64,000 bases of DNA from JBBRBB01 sp963830175 (GCA_963830175.1 CAWHKV010000002.1:186001-250000); one strand, 5' to 3'. Shown: positions 8,528 to 17,905, counted from the stretch's first letter. Numbers and translations: made by a program. Notes: generated from the sequence alone by a model not told the origin.

Positions 8528-8929
8528 ATGATGGTAACTGATCCTATAGCAGATTTTTTAACAAGGGTTCGCAATGCACAATTAGCGGGTCACAGAATCG
8601 TTGAAATTCCTGCTTCAAATTTAAAAAAGCGTATCACTGAAATTTTGTATGAACAAGGGTATATCCTTAAATACAAATTCGAAGATGATAATAAACAAGG
8701 CGTAATTAAAATAGCGCTTAAATACGATCCGGCAACCAAGCAGCCGGCCATTCGCTCCCTGCAAAGGATCAGCAGGCCAGGATTAAGGCACTATGCCAGC
8801 CCTACAGATTTTAAAAGGGTTATCAACGGTTTGGGTATTGCAATCGTAAGCACCTCACGCGGTGTTATGACAGATAAGCAAGCCCGTACGCAAAATGTTG
8901 GTGGCGAAGTGCTTTGTTATATAAGTTAA
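8528..8929 (+). CDS. rpsH: Small subunit ribosomal protein S8
   Basis: S8 is a primary 16S-binding protein and in E. coli the regulator of the spc operon. It is 133 residues. It carries TDPIADFLTRVRNA at the N-terminus and STSRGVMTDKQARTQNVGGE at the C-terminus, both diagnostic. Two consecutive ATG codons (8528 and 8531) could each start translation. Confidence 0.97.
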   Translation: MMVTDPIADFLTRVRNAQLAGHRIVEIPASNLKKRITEILYEQGYILKYKFEDDNKQGVIKIALKYDPATKQPAIRSLQRISRPGLRHYASPTDFKRVINGLGIAIVSTSRGVMTDKQARTQNVGGEVLCYIS

Positions 8930-8958
8930 TATAAATTAGAAAAAATTAAAAAGGTTTT

Positions 8959-9513
8959 ATGTCACGAATAGGAAAGCAGCCCATAGACGTCGCTAAAGGT
9001 GTTACCGTTAATGTAGATAAGAATAACATCATTACTGTAAAAGGTCCAAAAGGCGAGTTGAAGCAAGCGGTTGACAGGGACATTAAAATTGATGTTCAGG
9101 ATAACCAGGTAAACATTGTACGCCCAACCGATCAGATACGCCACCGCGCTATGCACGGTTTGTACCGTTCACTGGTTAGTAACATGGTAAAAGGTGTTAC
9201 TGATGGTTATACTAAAAATCTTGAACTGGTAGGTGTGGGTTTTAAAGCATCTAACCAGGGAAATATATTAGACCTTGCGCTGGGTTATTCGCACAACATC
9301 ATATTCGAAGTTCCTAAAGAACTTAAAGTATCTACTCTTACTGAAAAAGGTCAGAACCCTAAAATTATAATGGAAGGTATTGACAAACAGTTACTGGGTC
9401 AGGTGGCAGCCAAATTAAGAGGCTTACGTAAACCCGAACCTTACAAGGGTAAAGGTGTTAAGTATTCCGGTGAAGTTATCAGGAGAAAAGCGGGTAAAAC
9501 TGCAGGTAAATAA
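8959..9513 (+). CDS. rplF: Large subunit ribosomal protein L6
   Basis: L6 lies near the GTPase-associated centre. It is 184 residues, starting MSRIGKQPIDVAKGV. The duplicated fold is complete, and the C-terminal signature LRGLRKPEPYKGKGVKYSGE (about residues 153-172) is intact. Confidence 0.97.
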   Translation: MSRIGKQPIDVAKGVTVNVDKNNIITVKGPKGELKQAVDRDIKIDVQDNQVNIVRPTDQIRHRAMHGLYRSLVSNMVKGVTDGYTKNLELVGVGFKASNQGNILDLALGYSHNIIFEVPKELKVSTLTEKGQNPKIIMEGIDKQLLGQVAAKLRGLRKPEPYKGKGVKYSGEVIRRKAGKTAGK

Positions 9514-9561
9514 CAAATTTGAAGAACCTATTATTCAAATTTTCAAATTCTACAATTTATT

Positions 9562-9915
9562 ATGAACATAAGAGCAAAAAGAAGACAAAGAATTCATTTC
9601 AGAATCAGGAAAAATGTAAAGGGTGAAGCTCAGAAGCCCCGCCTGTCTGTTTATAGAAGCAACAGCGAAATTTATGTTCAGCTAATAGATGATACTGAAG
9701 GAAAGACCTTAGCTTCTGCATCCAGCAGAGACAGTGAAGTGGTTTCTATAACAGGCAACAAATCAGAAAAGTCAAAAAAAGTTGGAGAAATGATTGCTGG
9801 TAAAGCAAAAGAACTAGGCATCGAAAAAGTGGTGTTTGACAGAAGCGGATACCTTTACCACGGCCGTATTAAAGCCTTGGCAGAAGGCGCTCGCGAGGGC
9901 GGATTGCAGTTCTAA
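9562..9915 (+). CDS. rplR: Large subunit ribosomal protein L18
   Basis: L18 binds 5S rRNA together with L5. It is 117 residues. It contains RLSVYRSNSEIYVQLID in the N-terminal half and the C-terminal FDRSGYLYHGRIKALAEGAR (about residues 91-110), the family signature. The order rplF-rplR-rpsE is canonical. Confidence 0.97.
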   Translation: MNIRAKRRQRIHFRIRKNVKGEAQKPRLSVYRSNSEIYVQLIDDTEGKTLASASSRDSEVVSITGNKSEKSKKVGEMIAGKAKELGIEKVVFDRSGYLYHGRIKALAEGAREGGLQF

Positions 9916-9948
9916 TTTCAATTTCAAAAAAATCTCAAAAGTTTTTAA

Positions 9949-10470
9949 ATGTCTAAAATAACGATAAACAAAGTAAAGGCTGGTGGCGATGTAGACCTGA
10001 AAGAAAAGGTAGTTTCCATCAATCGTGTGGTTAAAACAACCAAGGGTGGTAGAACCTTCAGCTTTTCTGCGCTTGTTGTGGTTGGTAATGAAAGCGGTGT
10101 GGTTGGCCAAGGTTTAGGTAAAGCGAAGGAAGTTCAGGAAGCCATTACAAAAGGTATTGAAGATGCAAAAAAGAACCTGGTTAGGGTTCCGGTAATGCAG
10201 GGTACCATACCTCATGAACAATTTGCAAAAGAAGGTGCGGCAAAAATTCTTATTAAACCCGCGGCTCATGGTACAGGTGTAATTGCAGGGGGTAGTATGC
10301 GTGCTGTTTTAGAAAGCGCCGGCGTTACCGATGTACTTGCAAAAAGCCTCGGATCTGCTAATCCGCATAATGTGGTTAAAGCAACTATGAAAGCATTAAT
10401 GCTTTTACGCGAACCAATTGAAATTTCAAAGACACGTAATATTAAATTATCAAGGGTGTTTAATGGTTAA
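9949..10470 (+). CDS. rpsE: Small subunit ribosomal protein S5
   Basis: S5 contributes to decoding fidelity and the mRNA entry tunnel. It is 173 residues. The double-stranded RNA-binding motif GRTFSFSALVVVGNESGVVG is at about residues 35-54. The second half includes PAAHGTGVIAGGSMRAVLES, also conserved. Confidence 0.97.
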   Translation: MSKITINKVKAGGDVDLKEKVVSINRVVKTTKGGRTFSFSALVVVGNESGVVGQGLGKAKEVQEAITKGIEDAKKNLVRVPVMQGTIPHEQFAKEGAAKILIKPAAHGTGVIAGGSMRAVLESAGVTDVLAKSLGSANPHNVVKATMKALMLLREPIEISKTRNIKLSRVFNG

Positions 10471-10529
10471 CCTTTTTGGTTAATAAACTCCGTTCTTAAT
10501 AAAAACAATTCCCGAAAGGGCATAGGGTT

Positions 10530-10715
10530 ATGAAAAAAATAAAGATTACGCAAGTAAAAAGTGGCATTGACCGTTCTGAAAGACAAAAGTTAACACTCAG
10601 GGCTTTAGGCCTGCGCAAAATGAATGCATCTACTGAAGTAGAAGCCACACCCCAAATTTTGGGTATGGTTAATAAAGTTCATCACCTTGTAAAAGTGGAA
10701 GAAGTAAGCGAATAA
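10530..10715 (+). CDS. rpmD: Large subunit ribosomal protein L30
   Basis: L30 is a small 50S protein, 61 residues, the usual bacterial length. It has ITQVKSGIDRSERQKLTLRA followed by LGLRKMN, the family pattern. It lies between rpsE and rplO as expected. Confidence 0.95.
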   Translation: MKKIKITQVKSGIDRSERQKLTLRALGLRKMNASTEVEATPQILGMVNKVHHLVKVEEVSE

Positions 10716-10750
10716 CCTTTTTTTACACAGCAGAAGTTTAAAATAATAGA

Positions 10751-11200
10751 ATGAAACTAAATAATTTACAACCGGCCAAAGGTTCAACCCACAAAGAAAA
10801 ACGTTTGGGCCGTGGTGAGGCAAGTGGTAAAGGTGGCACATCAACAAAAGGTAATAAAGGTGGACAGAGCCGTACCGGTTATAAAAGCAAAATGGCGCAT
10901 GAAGGTGGTCAGATGCCCATTCAAAGAAGGTTGCCTAAGCGTGGTTTTAAAAATAATAACAGGATAGAATTCAGGGTGTTTAATCTTTCACAGATTGAAT
11001 CGTTGAATGAGAAATATGGTTTGGAAGAAATCAATGCTGAAAACCTGTACCTGAACGGTCTTGCCAAGCGCAACGAAAAAATTAAAATACTTGGTAACGG
11101 CGAACTTAAAACCAAGCTGGTGTTTAAAGTAGACGCGGTAAGCGAGAAAGCAAAATCTGCTATAGAAGCGTCTGGCGGAACAATTGAAATCTTAAAGTAA
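10751..11200 (+). CDS. rplO: Large subunit ribosomal protein L15
   Basis: L15 is a late 50S assembly protein. It is 149 residues. The Gly-rich N-terminal extension LGRGEASGKGGTSTKGNKGG at about residues 18-37 penetrates the 23S core and is typical. The gene is followed by a strong hairpin at 11219-11248 before secY. Confidence 0.97.
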   Translation: MKLNNLQPAKGSTHKEKRLGRGEASGKGGTSTKGNKGGQSRTGYKSKMAHEGGQMPIQRRLPKRGFKNNNRIEFRVFNLSQIESLNEKYGLEEINAENLYLNGLAKRNEKIKILGNGELKTKLVFKVDAVSEKAKSAIEASGGTIEILK

Positions 11201-11218
11201 ATTTCTACGATATTTGCA

Positions 11219-11251
11219 AGACGCATCAATTTTTAAAGATGCGTCTTTTGA
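11219..11251 (+). terminator. Terminator-like hairpin between rplO and secY
   Basis: A perfect 10-base stem pairs AAGACGCATC (11219-11228) with GATGCGTCTT (11239-11248) around a 10-base loop, followed by TTGATTTTG. It looks like a weak intrinsic terminator inside the operon. It could lower secY output relative to the ribosomal genes or protect the upstream mRNA 3' end. Confidence 0.6.
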
Positions 11252-11279
11252 TTTTGAAGCAATCAAAATAAATATTTAA

Positions 11280-12623
11280 GTGAAAAAACTCATTCAAAAA
11301 ATAAAAGACATCTGGAGTATAGAGGAGCTTAGGTCTAAGATCATTGTTACCCTCACTTTTATTTTGATTTACAGGTTTGGTGCACACGTTGTTTTACCAG
11401 GCATAGACCCTAACAGGCTCGATTCTGTTGGGCAGTCTTCAAGCAATGGTTTACTGGGTTTATTTGACACGTTTGCGGGTGGTGCATTTTCAAGGGCATC
11501 CATCTTTGCTCTTGGCGTAATGCCTTATATATCCGCATCTATTTTTATGCAGCTGATGACCATTCTGGTTCCGCAAATGCAAAAGGTGCAGAAAGAAGGT
11601 GAAAGCGGAAGAAAGAAAATTAATCAATGGACAAGGTATTTAACGGTTATTGTAACCGCTTTCCAGGCTTTTGCATATGTGCAATATTTAAAAAGTCCGG
11701 ATTATGCTGATGCGCTTCTACCGGGTTTTAGAAGTTATTTTACCATTTCAACTATAACTATATTAATTGCAGGCACTTTATTCGTAATGTGGCTGGGAGA
11801 AAAAATTCAGGATAAAGGTTTGGGTAATGGTATTTCCATACTCATCATGGTGGGTATCTTAGCCCGTTTACCTGTTGCTATAGCGCAGGAATTTTCTTCT
11901 AAAATGGAAAAAGGCGGTGGCGGATTATTGATATTTCTAATCGAAATAGCTATTCTTATCACCATCATTATGGGTGTTATTATACTCGTTCAGGGTGTAA
12001 GAAAAATCCCTATTAATTACGCAAAACAAATTGTGGGTAACAGGCAGTTTGGTGGTGCACGGCAATTCTTACCTATGAAGGTTAATAGTGCGGGTGTTAT
12101 GCCTATAATCTTTGCCCAGGCAATTATGTTTTTACCCACGCTGGTTTCTTTTACCAATTTAGATTCAGCCCGTGGTATAGTAAGCATATTCTCAGATCAC
12201 AGTAATGCATGGTATATGGTGATTTACGCAGTTATGGTTATTGGTTTTACATTTCTTTACACCGCGTTGATCTTTAATCCCAAGCAAATGAGTGAAGACC
12301 TTAAAAGAAACAATGGTTTTATCCCCGGCGTTAAACCTGGGCAGCCTACGGCTGATTATATAGGCGCTATTATGGATAAGATCACTCTGCCTGGTGCCAT
12401 TTTTCTTGCATTCATCGGTATTCTGCCGGGGTTTGCTCAAAGACTTGGGGTAACCCGTGAATTCAGTTCCTTCTTTGGTGGAACTTCTTTGCTGATTATG
12501 ATCGGTGTAATATTGGATACCCTTCAGCAAATTGATACGCACTTATTAATGCGTCAATATGATGGATTAATGAAAGGTGGTAGATTACAGGGAAGACAAA
12601 CAACCACCACAGCTACCTTATAA
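11280..12623 (+). CDS. secY: Preprotein translocase channel subunit SecY
   Basis: SecY forms the membrane channel through which SecA drives proteins. It is 447 residues with the ten-helix pattern. Signature segments include PGIDPNRLDSVG in the first periplasmic region and GALFDTFAGGAFSRAS-like plug residues at about 62-76. The start is GTG at 11280, giving VKKLIQKIKDIW, the only convincing start. It ends the + strand block and is followed by a strong terminator. Its usual downstream neighbour infA is not here but at 49.7 kb on the other strand. Confidence 0.97.
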   Translation: MKKLIQKIKDIWSIEELRSKIIVTLTFILIYRFGAHVVLPGIDPNRLDSVGQSSSNGLLGLFDTFAGGAFSRASIFALGVMPYISASIFMQLMTILVPQMQKVQKEGESGRKKINQWTRYLTVIVTAFQAFAYVQYLKSPDYADALLPGFRSYFTISTITILIAGTLFVMWLGEKIQDKGLGNGISILIMVGILARLPVAIAQEFSSKMEKGGGGLLIFLIEIAILITIIMGVIILVQGVRKIPINYAKQIVGNRQFGGARQFLPMKVNSAGVMPIIFAQAIMFLPTLVSFTNLDSARGIVSIFSDHSNAWYMVIYAVMVIGFTFLYTALIFNPKQMSEDLKRNNGFIPGVKPGQPTADYIGAIMDKITLPGAIFLAFIGILPGFAQRLGVTREFSSFFGGTSLLIMIGVILDTLQQIDTHLLMRQYDGLMKGGRLQGRQTTTTATL

Positions 12624-12644
12624 AATTTGATAAATATTTTTAAA

Positions 12645-12670
12645 GCCTGCCCGTTTCGGCAGGCTTTTTT
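12645..12670 (+). terminator. Intrinsic terminator of the S10-spc operon
   Basis: GCCTGCC (12645-12651) pairs perfectly with GGCAGGC (12658-12664) around a 6-base loop and is followed by six T residues. It lies 22 bases after the secY stop. Confidence 0.9.
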
Positions 12671-12702
12671 ATTCTCCTTATATTTAAATAGAAATTAATT
12701 GA

Positions 12703-13299
12703 ATGGAGGTAAACAATTACTGTTGGTTAATCGCGGGATGGGTTCAGTTCTCTGTGTTTCATTCGGTATTTGCTGCCCTCTGGTTTAAGAATTATTTTAA
12801 AAACCTTATGGGCAGTTCATTTAAATATTATCGCCCTTTATATTCATTATTTGCAACGCTTTCTTTATTCCTGGCTGTTTATTTTCATATTAAAGCCCCG
12901 GCTGGGTATGTATTCGAGAAAAGTATTGGATTAAAAATCGCCTCTTCAGTTTTAGGCGTAACGGGGTTACTAATGATGTATGTGTCGGGGAGAAAATATT
13001 TTATGCATATCTCCGGGTTGGATGTGTTTTTTCAATCAAATGCTAAAAATAAACTGGAGCAGGATGGGTTGCATAAATTAATAAGGCACCCATTATACAC
13101 GGGTACCTTATTTTTTGTTTGGTCTATATTTCTTTGGCAGCCATTCATTAAAAATGGTATGTCTGCTGCATTGATTACGATCTATGTTTACATCGGAACC
13201 TATTTCGAAGAAAAAAAACTTGTCTTAGAGTTTGGGAAACAATATGAGTTATATAAAAAACAGGTTCCCATGTTTTTCCCCAACTTTAAAAAAAATTAA
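12703..13299 (+). CDS. ICMT/PEMT-family membrane methyltransferase-like protein
   Basis: Membrane protein of 198 residues with about five hydrophobic segments. The C-terminal half has the pattern of the isoprenylcysteine carboxyl methyltransferase and NnrU-like families: IRHPLYTGTL (about residues 127-136), then a hydrophobic stretch, then TYFEEKKLVLEFGKQYELY and a basic tail. In that family this region binds S-adenosylmethionine. The substrate is unknown. The gene sits immediately after the secY terminator, at one inferred inversion endpoint, and its 3' end overlaps the convergent acidic-protein gene by 4 bases. Confidence 0.75.
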   Translation: MEVNNYCWLIAGWVQFSVFHSVFAALWFKNYFKNLMGSSFKYYRPLYSLFATLSLFLAVYFHIKAPAGYVFEKSIGLKIASSVLGVTGLLMMYVSGRKYFMHISGLDVFFQSNAKNKLEQDGLHKLIRHPLYTGTLFFVWSIFLWQPFIKNGMSAALITIYVYIGTYFEEKKLVLEFGKQYELYKKQVPMFFPNFKKN

Positions 13300-13907
13300 T
13301 TATTGCCGTTGATGTCACCATCATTGGTATCATCATCATCCAGGCTGTAAAAATTGTTCTCTTCATCTTCTTCACCTATTGCTTCGTTTTCATCATCATC
13401 TTCAGTATTGGCAACATCCAGATCATCACCGGTATGGTCTTTTTTAAAACTTCCTTCATTTAAAGGAACATTATCAAAATCTGTATTATCTAACGCTGCG
13501 CGTTTTAATGCCCGTTCATCCCTGCTGTCTCCATGTTCAGAATCTTGCAATAATTCTTTTTCCAGTTCAGAAACATTTCCTTCTTCACCCGAAAAACTTG
13601 TACGGTCTGCATCTTTTTCAGGGGTATCTGTATCCGGTACTCCGTCCTCTTCCTCAAAGAAACCATTGTCATATTCTTCTGCATCTTTTTCATCGTCAAA
13701 TAATCCTTCACCTTCTTCATCAGCTGAAGAAATAGTTGTATCTGCAAGTTCGCCAAGTGGCGGAACAACAACGTTTTCCTGCCCCGGTATATCGTTAACA
13801 TCCGGAATTTCTACAATTGTTTCTTCTCCCTGTAATAATTTTTCATCACGGGGAGAATCTTCCAGATCCGAAAATCTTTTGCTTGTGGTTTCTTTATCTT
13901 TTTCCAT
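13296..13907 (-). CDS. Highly acidic, disordered hypothetical protein
   Basis: A 203-residue protein without recognisable domains, signal peptide or membrane segment. It is dominated by D, E, N, G and S, with runs such as EEEDGVPDTDTPEKD and DDDDTNDGDINGNN at the C-terminus, so it is probably unstructured and very acidic. I do not recognise a family. The opposite strand carries a long Ser/Pro-rich frame that merely mirrors this composition. It overlaps the preceding gene tail-to-tail and diverges from the small acidic gene at 14055. Confidence 0.6.
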   Translation of the reverse strand: MEKDKETTSKRFSDLEDSPRDEKLLQGEETIVEIPDVNDIPGQENVVVPPLGELADTTISSADEEGEGLFDDEKDAEEYDNGFFEEEDGVPDTDTPEKDADRTSFSGEEGNVSELEKELLQDSEHGDSRDERALKRAALDNTDFDNVPLNEGSFKKDHTGDDLDVANTEDDDENEAIGEEDEENNFYSLDDDDTNDGDINGNN

Positions 13908-14054
13908 AATAACTTTTATATAAGTTGAAAAATTCTATGCCATTCTACGGGGCAGTTTTATAAGTACATATGTGTACATTCAGCCACACCCTTTCTTCTA
14001 AGTTAAATTAAATTGGCACGATTGTGTTGTTATCTTTTAAAATAAAAATTTGTT

Positions 14055-14288
14055 ATGGCAGATAAAAATGGCGATCACGCAGATTTAAATAAAGTTGAGA
14101 ATCAGGATAAGCGTAACGAGGATTATGCAGTTCGGGAAGGCTCAGGCGATAATATAAATAATTCAGTTGATGAGGCTGACCGTGGTTTGCAAACAGACCC
14201 TTACCCTGCAGATGATAAAACGGATAATAGGGAAAATAACCAGCCGGAGTTTATAGAGAAAAAGAGTAACGAAAGCACAGACGATTAA
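14055..14288 (+). CDS. Small acidic hydrophilic hypothetical protein
   Basis: A 77-residue protein rich in D, E, N and K (MADKNGDHADLNKVENQDKR at the start), without Cys and with almost no hydrophobic residues. It resembles the neighbouring 203-residue acidic protein in composition, not sequence. It may be disordered or stress-related, but this is unknown. TATCTTTT about 25 bases upstream of the ATG is a near-match to a -7 element, and a terminator hairpin follows, so it looks like a genuine single-gene unit. The 147-base divergent gap upstream otherwise shows only AT-rich sequence. Confidence 0.6.
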   Translation: MADKNGDHADLNKVENQDKRNEDYAVREGSGDNINNSVDEADRGLQTDPYPADDKTDNRENNQPEFIEKKSNESTDD

Positions 14289-14296
14289 ACGCAAAG

Positions 14297-14324
14297 AAGC
14301 ACCGCATGATTGCAGTGCTTTTTT
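14297..14324 (+). terminator. Intrinsic terminator
   Basis: AAGCAC (14297-14302) pairs with GTGCTT (14315-14320), with an inner GCA/TGC helix and one mismatch, followed by a T-run. It serves the small acidic gene and lies just downstream of the secA stop on the other strand. Confidence 0.75.
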
Positions 14325-14335
14325 ATATAGGGCGG

Positions 14336-17300
14336 TTATAATTCTTTACCGTGACAGTTTTTGTATTTTTTGCCGCTTCCGCATGGGCAGGCATCATTCC
14401 TACCTATCTTGGGCGCTACTTTTACAGGTTGTTGCTTAACGGGAGTTGGGTCGAAGTAATCATTTTCATTGGCTGCATAATCATTTCCTGCCGCATCTAT
14501 CTCGGCCTTATTCTCTTTCATTCGGCTCATATCTGTTTTTTCTTCACGACCTTCTTGTATAGGCGCACCGTTTTGTTGCGATGGAATTTCTGCGAGGCAT
14601 AAGAAATTCACGATCTCTTTATTAATGGTGCTATCCATTTGCCTGAAGAGATTAAATGCTTCACCTTTATAAATTACCAGTGGATCTTTCTGCTCGTATT
14701 GGGCCGTTTGTACACTTTGTTTAAGATCGTCCATCGCACGCAAATGATCTTTCCATTGCTCATCTATAAAAGATAGTGCTGAACCTCTTTCTAATGCTGC
14801 AACCATTTCTGCTCCATTAGATTCAAGGGTTTTATCGAGATTGGCTAATACCTGCAAACCTTTTCTGCCATCAGAAAAAGGAACAATAACATTTTGAATA
14901 TTTGGTCCCTGTGCTTTTCTAATACCACCAAAAACGGGCATTGCATTTTTCTTCAACAATTCTTTATGCCTGTTATAATTATTTGTTGCTTCCTGGTAAA
15001 GATTTTCAATCAGTTCATTTTCATTTTGTTTCTCAAATTCTTCTTTAGAAATACTGGTATCTAAACCAAAGTTTACAATTACCTCAAGCCTGAAACCTTC
15101 AAAATCGTTGTTTTCTTTAAAAGTATTTATAAGCCCGGTTGCCACATCGTAAAAGGCATTGTCTAAATCGAGTGCAAGCCTTTCTCCAAATAATGCGTGA
15201 TTTCTTTTTGTATAAATCACCGAACGTTGTTTGTTCATTACGTCATCATATTCCAACAGGCGCTTACGAATTCCAAAATTGTTTTCCTCTACTTTTCTTT
15301 GTGCACGTTCAATGCTTTTGGTGATCATGCTGTGTTGTATCACTTCCCCTTCTTTATAGCCTGCAAAATCCATCACCTTGGCAATTCTTTCACTGCCGAA
15401 CATACGCATCAGGTCATCTTCAAGTGAAACAAAGAAAAGGGAAGAACCCGGGTCGCCCTGCCTGCCCGCACGACCACGCAACTGCCTGTCTACGCGCCGG
15501 CTTTCATGCCTTTCTGTACCTAGAATAGCTAAGCCACCGGCTTCTTTAACACCAGGTCCCAGTTTAATGTCTGTTCCCCTTCCCGCCATGTTGGTGGCAA
15601 TGGTAACATTGCCTGCAAGCCCTGCTTCAGCAACTACCTGTGCTTCCCTGGCATGTTGCTTTGCATTAAGTACGTTATGCGGAATTTGTTTCTGGCGAAG
15701 CATTCTGCTTAATAATTCACTTACTTCTACGGAGGTTGTACCAACCAGGGTCGGCCTGCCCGCATTGCGCATTTCTTCTATCTTTTCAATTACGCTGCGG
15801 TATTTTTCTTTTCGAGTTTTGTAAACAAGGTCATGCTCATCATTTCTTATAATAGGAATATTGGTAGGGATGGATACAACATCTAATTTATAAATATTCC
15901 ACAATTCTGCAGCTTCTGTTTCGGCAGTACCAGTCATACCTGCAAGCTTATGGTACATTCTAAAATAGTTCTGTAGCGTGATGGTGGCATATGTTTGCGT
16001 AGTCGCCTCGATCTTTACATTTTCTTTGGCTTCAATTGCCTGGTGCAATCCATCACTGTATCTTCTGCCATCCAGTATACGACCAGTTTGCTCGTCTACA
16101 ATTTTTACCGCACCATCCATTACTACATATTCTACATCTTTATCAAATAAAGTATAGGCTTTAAGTAATTGTTGAACAGTATGAATTCTGTCTGCCTTTA
16201 CAGCATATTCATTTAATAAAGATTCTTTACTGCGCAATTTTTCATCAGGGTCAATATTGGTTTCGTTATCGAGTGCTGCAAGTTCAACGCCAATATCGGG
16301 TATAATGAAAAAGTTAGGATCTTCTCCTGCCCCGGTTATTAAATGAATGCCCCGGTCAGTTAATTCAACTGAATTGCTTTTTTCATCAATATAAAAATAT
16401 AATTCCTCATCAGCTTTAGGCATTTCTTTCTGCTGATCTGCGAGGTAATAGTTCTCAGTTTTTTGAAGTTTAACCCTAATGCCAGGTTCACTTAAAAATT
16501 TAATTAATGCAGTATTCTTGGGTAAACCGCGATGCGCCCTGAATAAAGACAATCCACCATCTTTAGGATCATCATTCCCTGCGCTGATCTTTTTTCTCGC
16601 ATCATTTAAAAACAAATTAACCGCCCGCCTCTGTGCTTCCACTAATTTTTCAATCCTTGGTTTCAAATCAAAAAACTGTTGGGTATTATCGCTATGCCCC
16701 ACGGGCCCGCTAATAATAAGGGGAGTTCTGGCATCATCAATTAAAACACTGTCAACTTCATCCACCATGGCATAATGATGTTTGCGCTGCACCATCTCAT
16801 CGGGTGAGTGCACCATATTATCTCTCAGGTAGTCAAAACCAAATTCATTATTGGTGCCATAAATAATGCCAGCTGTATAAGCTTTTCTGCGTTGAGCAGA
16901 GTTGGGTTGATGTTTATCTATGCAATCTACAGTTATGCCTAACCACTCGAATATAGGACCGTTCCATTCACTGTCTCTTCGGGCAAGGTAATCATTCACC
17001 GTTACGATGTGCACACCTTCGCCCGCAAGGGCATTGAGGTAAGCGGGCAGTGTAGATACAAGGGTTTTACCTTCACCTGTAGCCATTTCTGCAATTTTTC
17101 CATCGTGCAAAACCATTCCACCGATTAACTGCACATCATAATGCAACATATTCCAGGTTATCTGACCGCCTGCTGCCGTCCAGCTATTCCTGAATATTGA
17201 TTTTTCGTTTTCAATTCTTATGTAATCTTTTTCAATGCTTAATTCGCGGTCTAATTCTGTTGCAGTACTAACCAGTTCGGTATTTTCCTTAAAACGCCTT

Positions 17301-17659
17301 GCTGTTTCTTTTACTACAGCAAAAGCTTCTGGCAATATTTCCTGTAAAGCTTCCTCAATTTTTTTGTCACGGTCTTTTTTTAGCTCATCGATCTTTTTAT
17401 ACAGCACATCCTTTTGTGACATTTCAGCCACATCTAATTGCTCAGCTTCTGACTGCATGTTAGCAATATCATTGTCTATGGTTGATAGATGCTGTTGAAT
17501 GCGCTGTTGAAACTCTTGCGTTTTTCCTCGCAATGCATCATTGGAGAGCGATTGATATTGATTAAAATATTCATTTATTTTTTGAACCTGGGGCTGAATT
17601 TTTTTTACGTCTTTCTCACTTTTGTTCCCACCAAAAATTTTATTAAGTATTTTAAGCAT
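14336..17659 (-). CDS. secA: Preprotein translocase ATPase SecA
   Basis: SecA is the motor that pushes preproteins through SecYEG. It is 1,107 residues, the long form usual in Bacteroidota. Walker A is MATGEGKTLVS (about residues 192-202). The DEAD-like Walker B is VDEVDSVLIDDARTPLI. The RGTD and GRAGRQGDPG helicase motifs are present. A C-terminal SEC-C zinc finger, CPCGSGKKYKNCHG, ends the protein. The early region (about residues 50-110) has a Lys/Glu-rich insertion likely to be helical. No frameshift was seen. It diverges from atpG. Confidence 0.97.
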   Translation of the reverse strand: MLKILNKIFGGNKSEKDVKKIQPQVQKINEYFNQYQSLSNDALRGKTQEFQQRIQQHLSTIDNDIANMQSEAEQLDVAEMSQKDVLYKKIDELKKDRDKKIEEALQEILPEAFAVVKETARRFKENTELVSTATELDRELSIEKDYIRIENEKSIFRNSWTAAGGQITWNMLHYDVQLIGGMVLHDGKIAEMATGEGKTLVSTLPAYLNALAGEGVHIVTVNDYLARRDSEWNGPIFEWLGITVDCIDKHQPNSAQRRKAYTAGIIYGTNNEFGFDYLRDNMVHSPDEMVQRKHHYAMVDEVDSVLIDDARTPLIISGPVGHSDNTQQFFDLKPRIEKLVEAQRRAVNLFLNDARKKISAGNDDPKDGGLSLFRAHRGLPKNTALIKFLSEPGIRVKLQKTENYYLADQQKEMPKADEELYFYIDEKSNSVELTDRGIHLITGAGEDPNFFIIPDIGVELAALDNETNIDPDEKLRSKESLLNEYAVKADRIHTVQQLLKAYTLFDKDVEYVVMDGAVKIVDEQTGRILDGRRYSDGLHQAIEAKENVKIEATTQTYATITLQNYFRMYHKLAGMTGTAETEAAELWNIYKLDVVSIPTNIPIIRNDEHDLVYKTRKEKYRSVIEKIEEMRNAGRPTLVGTTSVEVSELLSRMLRQKQIPHNVLNAKQHAREAQVVAEAGLAGNVTIATNMAGRGTDIKLGPGVKEAGGLAILGTERHESRRVDRQLRGRAGRQGDPGSSLFFVSLEDDLMRMFGSERIAKVMDFAGYKEGEVIQHSMITKSIERAQRKVEENNFGIRKRLLEYDDVMNKQRSVIYTKRNHALFGERLALDLDNAFYDVATGLINTFKENNDFEGFRLEVIVNFGLDTSISKEEFEKQNENELIENLYQEATNNYNRHKELLKKNAMPVFGGIRKAQGPNIQNVIVPFSDGRKGLQVLANLDKTLESNGAEMVAALERGSALSFIDEQWKDHLRAMDDLKQSVQTAQYEQKDPLVIYKGEAFNLFRQMDSTINKEIVNFLCLAEIPSQQNGAPIQEGREEKTDMSRMKENKAEIDAAGNDYAANENDYFDPTPVKQQPVKVAPKIGRNDACPCGSGKKYKNCHGKEL

Positions 17660-17736
17660 AACCCGGAAGAGTATTAATTATATCGTTTTTTAATGATTGT
17701 TAATCAGGCAAATTGCATGCTTGTGTTTTGCCATAG

Positions 17737-17810
17737 ACAAACTGGCAGCAAATTTCGGTGTTTATAAACACAATTTTTAAAAAATGGTAGATTTAACACA
17801 AACTGGCTGC
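17737..17810. promoter_or_regulatory. Palindrome and direct repeat between secA and atpG
   Basis: The 341-base divergent gap (17660-18000) has a 14-base perfect palindrome GTGTTTATAAACAC at 17758-17771. Two copies of ACAAACTGGC(A/T)GC lie at 17737-17749 and 17798-17810. These could be binding sites for a regulator of secA, atpG or both. Apart from these and the atpG promoter the gap is AT-rich; I see no gene or RNA in it. Confidence 0.35.
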
Positions 17811-17905
17811 CTGAGATTACAAACGTTTTTTATTGTATTTGCATACAAAATATTCAAAGAAAAATTTGATATTTTATTAAACATGCTCGCTCAATTTATG
17901 CATCG

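Noticed and set aside
13354..13923. A 189-codon + strand frame rich in Ser and Pro
   Set aside because: It mirrors the Glu/Asp codons of the acidic protein on the other strand (GAA/GAT read backwards as TTC/ATC and so on) and has no protein-like features.
15139..15824. Frames opposite secA
   Set aside because: They are antisense to conserved SecA motifs; the secA frame is complete.
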